This document shows, piece by piece, positions 38,450 through 45,363 of a DNA stretch of 64,000 bases (within the stretch, counting starts at the first letter, position 1; every line of letters begins with the position of its first letter). The stretch covers positions 1-64,000 of the forward strand of contig JAFZLK010000107.1 of the NCBI GenBank assembly GCA_017551515.1, in the 5' to 3' direction. This stretch comes from Bacteroidales bacterium. GTDB lineage: Bacteria > Bacteroidota > Bacteroidia > Bacteroidales > ML635J-15. The notes under the pieces were generated by a model, which saw only the letters and a program-made list of their open reading frames with translations, did no database searches and had not been told where the DNA came from. The position numbers and the translations under genes were made by a program.

Positions 38450-41400
38450 ATGAAGCGGAAAATCGGTTACATATTGTATTTCACATTGTTATCGTTGCTG
38501 ACGATAGCGACTGCCTTGCTCGCTTTTCTGCCCCGTGGCGGTGGCAATACCGACATCTCCGAACTCGTTGACGCCAATGCTCTCGAAACGCTTCTTGCCG
38601 ACAAGTACGACTATATGTCGGAAAAGAGCGACGATGCGCTAAAGATTGCTTCTACGCGGTCCGACAGCGTCAATGTGGAGTTTTTCGACTCGTTGGCTGG
38701 TGACTTTTCCGAAAAGGGCATAGGATTTTTCCACTACGAGCGCGGTCGTTTGCAACACTGGTCAACCAACGACATCCCAGTGCCAGTGGAGTTCAAGTCT
38801 TCATTGGGCGACAGGATTGTGAAGTTGGAAAACGGCCTTTACCTGTGTTGCATGAAACTGACGGACAACAATGCCGTGGTCGGACTTTACCAGATACGCA
38901 AGGAATATTCATACGAAAACGACATGCTTGTGTCGGCGTATGGTTGCGACATTGACTTGCCAGCAAAGGTTTCGGTATCAGCAGATAGTAGCGACAATTC
39001 GCTCTCGGTGCGACTTCCTGCAAGCGACAAGGACATTTATTTCAGTGTTGCCGATGACAGTTATCTTCAGGACAGGATTTCGTTACCGCAGGCAATGAAA
39101 CTGACATTTTTGTTGTTGGTTCTTGTGCTAGTGTATTCAATATTCGAAGTGTTTGCGCAAAAATACAAGTCGCGCTCGTGGATTGTGGTTGTCGCATTCA
39201 TTTTCACGCTGATTTTAATAAGGTTTTCGCTTCTTGCGACGGGATTTTTCGGCGATTTGGGCAACTTGAAACTGTTTTCACCGGAATTGCTTTCAACATC
39301 GACAATGCAGGCATCGTTTGGCGATATGTTGCTGAAAGTGATTGTTGTAGGATTAGGATGCTTGTTTTTCTGCCGTCATTTCAATGTCAATGTCTCATCG
39401 GAAAGAAAGTCTTACAAGTTGCTTGCAAGCGTTCTGTTTTCGCTGTTCGTCTCGGGAATTTCGATACTTTTGATTGATTTTCTTGCCGAAATAGTGTATG
39501 ATTCTTCAATTCCGTTCAATTTTGCAAACCTTTCAAGTCCAGACATATACGGCTACATAGCATTGGTTGTTATTACTGTGGTGATTTTTATTGCGATATT
39601 TATCGTGAGGAAGATTATCCGTATTTGCGACAGCCTTCTCGAAATGCGCCTGATACTGCCGATTTCGTTGGTTGTGATAGCAGGTTACACTGTATTTTGC
39701 TGGGTATCTGATAATAATGTGATTGTGCAGGCGGGGGTGCTTTGGCTTTTGTGGTCGTACCTGCTGTTCTGCATCAAGAAGGGGAAAGTTGCTTTTGTAT
39801 ATAGGACGGTGCTTGCGATAATTGTTTCACTGTTGGTGGCGTATTCCATTTCGGCTGATTCGATGCGCAAGGAAGCCGAGGCTTTCAAGGTGCTGGCATA
39901 CAACATGTCCGCCGAGCGTGATTTTGATGCCGAGTTCAACTTTATTGGTTTCGACAGCGAAATGCGTAGCAGTACGGAACTTGCCGATGCCGTGAAGGAT
40001 TACAACTTTGCGCGTGCCGACAGCATAATCAACACTATAATTTCGACAAAGAAATACCTGAAACGCTACGATGCGCAGATAACTATATGCACCGACAGCG
40101 ACAGTCTGATTTTTGAGGATGACGAGGAATCGGCAAGTTGCTTCGAGTATTTCAGGACAATGCTTCTCGAATATGGCGTGGTGATTCCCAATACGAATTT
40201 CTACTATCTTGACAACAACAACGGTCGTCAGTCATATCTCGGGGTGTTTGGCATAATGGTGAGCCAGACGGAGTTCGTGAAGATTTACATCGAGTTCAAC
40301 AGCAAGATTTTCAGCGAAGGGCTTGGCTATCCCGATTTGCTTCTCGACAAGCGTATGGCGTTGAAGCACAGTGACAAGAAGTTCGATTTTGCACGATACA
40401 GCAAGGGCATACTGGTGGCAAGCCGTGGTTCGTACAAGTACCTGTTCTCGCTTGCGCCCGAAAACGACTTCCGCGAATATTCGGTAAGCACAAGCAATGG
40501 CTACAGGCATTTCAAGTATTGTCCCGACAAGGAGAACACCGTGATACTCAGCAAGCGCGATTCGGGATTTTCCAATGTGTTCATAATGTTTTTCTTCGTG
40601 CTGTTCGGCATTTTTGTGATATACATGCTTGTTTTCGCAATTTATGGAATAGGGCACAAGAAAAAACTTGCGACCGCGAGCCTTGGTCAGCGCATCAGGG
40701 CGGCGTTTATTGGTGTGCTGGTGGTCAGTTTGTTCCTGACGATGGTTGTGTCGGTGATTTTCATAGTCGATACCTACGAGACAAGGCAGAACGAACTTGT
40801 GCTCGACAAGGTTCACTCGGTGGCTGTTGAGTTGGAACATTCGTTCGACATCGCCAAACTCAAGGACGAAGACCCGCAGTTTGTGAACGATATGCTTGTG
40901 TATCTGTCTAACATTCTGTATGTTGACATAAATATTTACGATGTTCACGGCGTGCTGATGTCATCTTCGCGCCACGAATTTTTCGACAAGGGACTGAAGG
41001 GAATGTTCATGGATCCGAGTTCGTACAGGCATCTGATTATGAACAAGGACGAACTTTTCTCGCACAAGGAACGCATCGACAAGGTTGAGTATCTTTCTGT
41101 ATATCTGCCACTTAAGGACAAGAGCAACAAGGTCGTGGGCTACCTTAACTTGCCGTATTTTGCCGCCGAAGCCGAGATTGAGGAGGAAATGTCGAACTAC
41201 ATTGCGGTGTTCGCATCCATTTTCCTGTTGGTGATTTTCTTGGCGTTGATAATCGGACTTTTGGTGTCGAGACAGGTTACAATTCCGCTGTCGATGTTGC
41301 AGAATTCAATTCGCAATATGGAGATAAACCGAGCCAAGAAAATAACTTACGGTAGCAACGATGAAATAGGCCTGCTTATTGACGAGTACAACCGCAAGGT

Positions 41401-42130
41401 TGACGAACTGGCTGAATCGGCGCAGAAACTGGCGACATCGGAGCGAGAATCGGCTTGGCGCGAAATGGCAAGGCAGATTGCCCACGAAATCCGTAATCCA
41501 CTCACACCTATGAAGTTGCGCATACAGTACCTTGAACGCGCTTACCAAGAGAATGCTCCCGGTTGGGAAAAGATGCTTGAGCAACTTCCGCAGATGCTCA
41601 TTGAGCAGATTGATGTGCTTGATGCAACGGCTTCGCAGTTCTCCGAGTTCGCCAAGATGCAACTTCCTCAGAAGAAGGAAGTCAATCTGTGCGAGGTGAT
41701 TGAGAACATTGTCGATTTGCACAACGGAACCAATGGCGTGGTGGTTCGCAGGGAATGCAATGTGGATGGCAAGGCGGTAGTTATGGTTGACCGCGAGCAG
41801 ATTTTGCGCGTGTTTACCAATCTGGTAAAGAACAGCATACAGGCAATTCCTGAAGACCGCAAGGGTGAAGTTGTGATTTCCATATCGGATGATGGCGACC
41901 GCTATTTCGTTTCTGTTCGCGACAATGGCTGTGGAATCCCCGACGATATAAAGGCAAAGATTTTCCAACCCAACTTTACTACCAAATCGTCTGGTATGGG
42001 CTTGGGTTTGAGTATGGTAAAGAATATTTTATTTGGCAATGGTGTCGAAATCGACTTCGAGACTGAGGTCGGGGTTGGCACAGAGTTTAAATTGTATTTT
42101 GAGAAATATCATTATATTTGCGAAAATTAA
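38450..42130 (+). CDS. large NtrY-like sensor histidine kinase
   Basis: 1226 residues, inner membrane. Many membrane helices in the first 800 residues (for example near 5-25, 205-260, 290-310, 340-360, 380-475, 710-735), two extracytoplasmic regions, a final helix pair near 760-930 and a HAMP-like segment (PLSMLQNSIRNMEINRA). The kinase core has the H-box AHEIRNPLTPMKL (His about 1011), N-box NLVKNSIQAI, G1 DNGCGIPDD and G2 GMGLGLSMVK. It is in the NtrY group by core sequence but much longer. No response-regulator gene adjoins it. Its last codons supply the 25 bp repeat found again at 44307. Confidence 0.88.
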   Translation: MKRKIGYILYFTLLSLLTIATALLAFLPRGGGNTDISELVDANALETLLADKYDYMSEKSDDALKIASTRSDSVNVEFFDSLAGDFSEKGIGFFHYERGRLQHWSTNDIPVPVEFKSSLGDRIVKLENGLYLCCMKLTDNNAVVGLYQIRKEYSYENDMLVSAYGCDIDLPAKVSVSADSSDNSLSVRLPASDKDIYFSVADDSYLQDRISLPQAMKLTFLLLVLVLVYSIFEVFAQKYKSRSWIVVVAFIFTLILIRFSLLATGFFGDLGNLKLFSPELLSTSTMQASFGDMLLKVIVVGLGCLFFCRHFNVNVSSERKSYKLLASVLFSLFVSGISILLIDFLAEIVYDSSIPFNFANLSSPDIYGYIALVVITVVIFIAIFIVRKIIRICDSLLEMRLILPISLVVIAGYTVFCWVSDNNVIVQAGVLWLLWSYLLFCIKKGKVAFVYRTVLAIIVSLLVAYSISADSMRKEAEAFKVLAYNMSAERDFDAEFNFIGFDSEMRSSTELADAVKDYNFARADSIINTIISTKKYLKRYDAQITICTDSDSLIFEDDEESASCFEYFRTMLLEYGVVIPNTNFYYLDNNNGRQSYLGVFGIMVSQTEFVKIYIEFNSKIFSEGLGYPDLLLDKRMALKHSDKKFDFARYSKGILVASRGSYKYLFSLAPENDFREYSVSTSNGYRHFKYCPDKENTVILSKRDSGFSNVFIMFFFVLFGIFVIYMLVFAIYGIGHKKKLATASLGQRIRAAFIGVLVVSLFLTMVVSVIFIVDTYETRQNELVLDKVHSVAVELEHSFDIAKLKDEDPQFVNDMLVYLSNILYVDINIYDVHGVLMSSSRHEFFDKGLKGMFMDPSSYRHLIMNKDELFSHKERIDKVEYLSVYLPLKDKSNKVVGYLNLPYFAAEAEIEEEMSNYIAVFASIFLLVIFLALIIGLLVSRQVTIPLSMLQNSIRNMEINRAKKITYGSNDEIGLLIDEYNRKVDELAESAQKLATSERESAWREMARQIAHEIRNPLTPMKLRIQYLERAYQENAPGWEKMLEQLPQMLIEQIDVLDATASQFSEFAKMQLPQKKEVNLCEVIENIVDLHNGTNGVVVRRECNVDGKAVVMVDREQILRVFTNLVKNSIQAIPEDRKGEVVISISDDGDRYFVSVRDNGCGIPDDIKAKIFQPNFTTKSSGMGLGLSMVKNILFGNGVEIDFETEVGVGTEFKLYFEKYHYICEN
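42082..42106. repeat. left copy of 25 bp direct repeat (end of the kinase gene)
   Basis: Begins AGAGTTTAAATTGTATTTTG, within codons for the kinase C-terminus, and is identical over 25 bases to 44307-44331. Confidence 0.75.
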
Positions 42131-42247
42131 CTCGAAGTGTAACAAAAACATTTTATTGATGACATAAAAAACGGACATAATTAATTGATTTTAAAATAAA
42201 AAAGCGTTTTTGCTTTTGTTCTTGCTCATAAATTCTGGAAAAATTTA

Positions 42248-42362
42248 GTTCTGTAAGAAAAAGTGAAAATGTTCGCGGTCTATCCGTGGGCTTTTCTTAT
42301 TTACAGAACAGGTATTCCAGAAACCTTTGAGCAGATAAGAGTTAAACGAAGCCCACTTTTTT
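42248..42362 (+). promoter_or_regulatory. structured leader with possible pseudoknot and terminator
   Basis: GTTCTGTA (42248-42255) can pair with TACAGAAC (42302-42309), while GTGGGCTT (42286-42293) pairs with AAGCCCAC (42349-42356), helped by CTTAT/ATAAG inside. The pairs cross, giving a pseudoknot or two exclusive folds, and six T follow the second stem. This is the form of an attenuator or riboswitch upstream of the gene at 42421. The ligand, if any, is unknown. Confidence 0.5.
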
Positions 42363-42420
42363 ATTTGTGATTTTTGAAAACTGCTGATTTGGGGCTTGCG
42401 GCGAGTAAAAACAATTGAAA

Positions 42421-42897
42421 ATGAATAAGTTTTTAATTCTTTTCTGCGTGCTGATGACAAGCATCGGTGCGTATGCGCAAAGCGCAGTTTCCGCTTCGGG
42501 TGGCGAATCGTTGGGAAGCGGAGGCACGGCATGTTACACAATTGGGCAAACATTCTATTCTGCCAATGTGGGAACGAACGGACAAGTTAGTGAAGGTGTG
42601 CAACAGGCATACGAAATTTATGATGTTACAGAAGTGCAAAATCCGATTGCATTGGGAATTTCGTTGTCGGTTTTTCCAAATCCAACTAACGATTTCCTAA
42701 CCTTGCGCATTGATGGTGATTACATTGACGGTCTTGACTGCACAATGTACGACATTTCCGGCAAGGAAATAATGGAATGGCAAATAAGTTCGTCGGAAAC
42801 AAACATTGATATGCAATCGTTACCGTCGGCGACATATTTTGTCCGTGTAACGAAAGAGAAAAACGAGGTAAAAACATTTAAAGTTGTAAAAAAATAA
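42421..42897 (+). CDS. secreted protein with type IX sorting domain
   Basis: 158 residues. Signal peptide to about residue 20 (AYAQ), a small Gly/Ser-rich region (SGGESLGSGGTACYTIGQTF) and a C-terminal T9SS type A sorting domain: LSVFPNPTNDFLTLR, CTMYDISGKEI, LPSATYFVRV and KTFKVVKK. Predicted cargo of the type IX system that includes porQ at 6057. The short mature part resembles domains that report on the surface; no enzymatic motif. Preceded by the structured leader. Confidence 0.85.
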   Translation: MNKFLILFCVLMTSIGAYAQSAVSASGGESLGSGGTACYTIGQTFYSANVGTNGQVSEGVQQAYEIYDVTEVQNPIALGISLSVFPNPTNDFLTLRIDGDYIDGLDCTMYDISGKEIMEWQISSSETNIDMQSLPSATYFVRVTKEKNEVKTFKVVKK

Positions 42898-42903
42898 CCG
42901 CCC

Positions 42904-42968
42904 GTTGAGCTTGTCGAAACGAAGGATAATGTAATGCAAATAGAAACACCCCTTCGACAGGCTCAGGG
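42904..42968. repeat. dispersed inverted repeat TTGAGCTTGTCGAA / TTCGACAGGCTCAG
   Basis: The arms at 42904-42921 and 42950-42968 are imperfect reverse complements. Words of this kind are widespread between Bacteroidota genes. Confidence 0.6.
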
Positions 42969-43036
42969 AGCGAAAAAACGGAGATTCAAATATTGTATTT
43001 CAATAATAAAAGACAAACAAATAAAATAATAAAACG

Positions 43037-44242
43037 ATGAAGAAAAATTTCATTTTGGCAGTATTATGCCTTATTATCAGTGCAATGACATTTGCACAAG
43101 TACCGCAAAAGATGAGTTATCAGGCGGTGGTTCGCGGAAGCGACAACAATTTAGTGACAAACAGCGAAATTTCGGTGCGTATAAGCATCCTACAAGGAAG
43201 CACTGATGGTGAAGCCGTATATACTGAAACCCATTTGGCAACAACCAACGCCAACGGTTTGCTGACGATAGAAATCGGTGACGGCACAAGCAACGACGAT
43301 TTCTCCGTAATCAACTGGGCAAACGGACCATATTTCGTAAAGACCGAAACCGATGTGAACGGTGGAGATGACTATGATATTATAGGAGTAAGCCAGTTGC
43401 TATCTGTTCCGTATGCGATGTATGCACAATCGGCTGGCAATATGCCTGATGTCAGTGGGTTTTTGACGGAGGAAACACAAACTTTGGCAGATGTAGTTTC
43501 TGTCGGTAATTCTGCAAATGCACAGTTGAAAGATGTTACAGACCCAACAGATAATCAAGATGCGGCAACGAAGAAATATGTGGATGATGTTATTGCCGAG
43601 CTACAGGCAACTATAGATCATTTAAGTGAAGTTGTTAGGTTGGGTGGACACGATTTTGTAGATTTAGGACTGCCGAGCGGTACTCTATGGGCAACTTGCA
43701 ATGTAGGTGCAATAAATCCAGAAGATTATGGTGATTATTTTGCTTGGGGAGAAACCACCATAAAGGAAACATACAGCTGGAGTACCTATAAATATTGTAA
43801 TGGCTCTTCAACTACGTTCACCAAGTACTGCAACAATTCAAGTTACGGTAACGAAGGCTTTACCGATACTCTGACTACCTTGGAAGCTGGCGATGATGCC
43901 GCCACCGCCAACTGGGGCGCAGGCTGGCGAATGCCGACCAGTACAGAAATGCAGGAGTTGTTTGACAATTGCACATACGAGTGGACAACACAAAACGGAG
44001 TAAGCGGAGAAAAGTTCACCGGACCTAACGGCAAATCAATCTTCCTGCCAGCAGCTGGCTATCGAAATGGTACCGAATTCGTCAGTGCCAATTCCAACGG
44101 CAACGGCTTCTACTGGTCGAGGATGCTTTATATTGATAATACACTTGACTCTGTGGAATTTCATTTTGATAATACTCATACTAGCATGGGCGCAACCACA
44201 CGTAAATGTGGTTTGCCTGTGCGACCAGTTGTAGCTGAATAA
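43037..44242 (+). CDS. secreted FISUMP-domain protein
   Basis: 401 residues. Signal peptide MKKNFILAVLCLIISAMTFA; an N-terminal domain common in Bacteroidota and Fibrobacter (VPQKMSYQAVVRGSDNNLV, then LSVPYAMYAQSA); a Thr/Asp linker with a coiled segment (about 175-205); and a C-terminal major paralogous domain: HDFVDLGLPSGTLWATCNVG, YFAWGETT, GWRMPTSTEMQEL and LPVRPV. Such proteins are surface or extracellular and often many per genome. No T9SS sorting domain is present. Function unknown. Confidence 0.85.
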   Translation: MKKNFILAVLCLIISAMTFAQVPQKMSYQAVVRGSDNNLVTNSEISVRISILQGSTDGEAVYTETHLATTNANGLLTIEIGDGTSNDDFSVINWANGPYFVKTETDVNGGDDYDIIGVSQLLSVPYAMYAQSAGNMPDVSGFLTEETQTLADVVSVGNSANAQLKDVTDPTDNQDAATKKYVDDVIAELQATIDHLSEVVRLGGHDFVDLGLPSGTLWATCNVGAINPEDYGDYFAWGETTIKETYSWSTYKYCNGSSTTFTKYCNNSSYGNEGFTDTLTTLEAGDDAATANWGAGWRMPTSTEMQELFDNCTYEWTTQNGVSGEKFTGPNGKSIFLPAAGYRNGTEFVSANSNGNGFYWSRMLYIDNTLDSVEFHFDNTHTSMGATTRKCGLPVRPVVAE

Positions 44243-44266
44243 AAAGTTTTTTATAATTGCAATTTT

Positions 44267-44299
44267 CAGCAGTCGGCAAATAGTCGGCTGCTGTTTTTT
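44267..44299 (+). terminator. intrinsic terminator after the FISUMP gene
   Basis: CAGCAG pairs with CTGCTG (inner GTCGG repeats do not pair well) and six T follow. Confidence 0.65.
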
Positions 44300-44306
44300 G
44301 TTTCAA

Positions 44307-44331
44307 AGAGTTTAAATTGTATTTTGAGAAA
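44307..44331. repeat. right copy of 25 bp direct repeat
   Basis: Identical to 42082-42106 but here non-coding. A shorter match (about 16 bases) lies at 45349-45364 before the GH92 gene. Confidence 0.75.
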
Positions 44332-44373
44332 ATGCGTAGGTATTTTTGAGTTCAAAATAGAAAAGATGTCGTT

Positions 44374-44664
44374 TTATTCGTTTTGAGAACTTCCATAATA
44401 TCCGTTTTCACTATACCTTGACCATTTCAAATACATTTCCTTATAATTTTCTTTTATAAATGCCTGTATCTTAGATATTTCTTTGTCGGTTAGTATTCCT
44501 CGTTTCTGTAATACTGTATCTCCGTTTTCCTTTACAAAAAATTTAGCAGAACTCCCTTCTGTCAATTTGCTGTCACTTGCATGAACATGCATACATTCTA
44601 CAATGCAAAACGAAGTAAAATACAGGAAATAGCCTGCCACTTTAAATTCATAATACTTTGGCAT
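44374..44664 (-). CDS. DUF4160 protein
   Basis: 96 residues. Starts MPKYYEFKVAGYFLYF, has the typical HVHASDS word (usual form HVHV), the strand AKFFVKENGD and a C-terminal helix ending in YKEMYLKWSRYSE. This matches DUF4160, a small family often found in toxin-antitoxin-like pairs. It is the last gene of a three-gene minus-strand unit. Biochemical role unknown. Confidence 0.75.
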   Translation of the reverse strand: MPKYYEFKVAGYFLYFTSFCIVECMHVHASDSKLTEGSSAKFFVKENGDTVLQKRGILTDKEISKIQAFIKENYKEMYLKWSRYSENGYYGSSQNE

Positions 44665-44666
44665 CT

Positions 44667-44888
44667 CTAATCCTCCATAAACTTTTTGTTTTTCAAGAAA
44701 TAATCCACAACAATACTAATTTCAATATCGTCCATTGTCGTTTCGAATGGTTCTCCTGTATCGGAAACTACCATTGCTTTTTGTGGATTATCAAGATTCA
44801 GCACCTTGTATCCTAGTTCACATTTGGTAAATGCATAGCCGTTTACTATCAAGTTGGCTTCGTTCGCTATTTTAGTTATGTCGTTCAT
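44667..44888 (-). CDS. small protein of the DUF4160 unit
   Basis: 73 residues, beta-rich then helical (IVNGYAFTKCELGYKVLNLD, then MDDIEISIVVDYFLKNKKF). I do not recognise a named family. Two bases separate its stop from the DUF4160 start, and its start overlaps the stop of the gene at 44885 by 4 nt, so the three are translated together. Confidence 0.65.
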   Translation of the reverse strand: MNDITKIANEANLIVNGYAFTKCELGYKVLNLDNPQKAMVVSDTGEPFETTMDDIEISIVVDYFLKNKKFMED

Positions 44889-45166
44889 TTTTCAATCTTT
44901 ACTTCTTTTATTGGTTTCAAAAATGTGTCTGGATTGATATACAAATCCTTTAATATTGGAACAATGTCGATATACTCCTCTTCGCTGTTTGGGTTGTGCG
45001 AATATTTTGCCATAACAACAAGATAGCCATTCTCCCACAATTTTATTTCTGTGTATTTTTCAAGTGAATAAGGTGCCTTGAAACGAATAATTCTATCACC
45101 ATACTTAAATATAGTATAGTTGTCTTTGTTGCTGAGTGTTGCATAATTGACATTGTCCATAAGCAT
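44885..45166 (-). CDS. first small protein of the DUF4160 unit
   Basis: 93 residues, beta-rich (IFKYGDRIIRFKAPYSLEKY, LWENGYLVVMAKY) with a helical end. Family not recognised. Start may be 45166 or the ATG two codons on (45160). A -7 box TATATTTG reads on the minus strand at 45189-45182. Confidence 0.65.
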   Translation of the reverse strand: MLMDNVNYATLSNKDNYTIFKYGDRIIRFKAPYSLEKYTEIKLWENGYLVVMAKYSHNPNSEEEYIDIVPILKDLYINPDTFLKPIKEVKIEK

Positions 45167-45181
45167 TCGTTTTCAATTATG

Positions 45182-45189
45182 CAAATATA
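45182..45189 (-). promoter_or_regulatory. -7 box TATATTTG of the DUF4160 unit
   Basis: Minus-strand match to TAnnTTTG, 16 bases before the ATG at 45166. Confidence 0.5.
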
Positions 45190-45363
45190 CACAATATATT
45201 TTGCATTGTGCCAAACAAATTCACTGAACTTTTGTCATTTGCTTGTTGAATCTGCAATTTTTCCAATTCAGAAAAGTAGAATCTCAACATTCAACTTTAT
45301 TTATTACATTTGCGACCGAAAAGAACATAGAGGTTTTTTTGTTGCTAATTTGTATTTTGAGAA

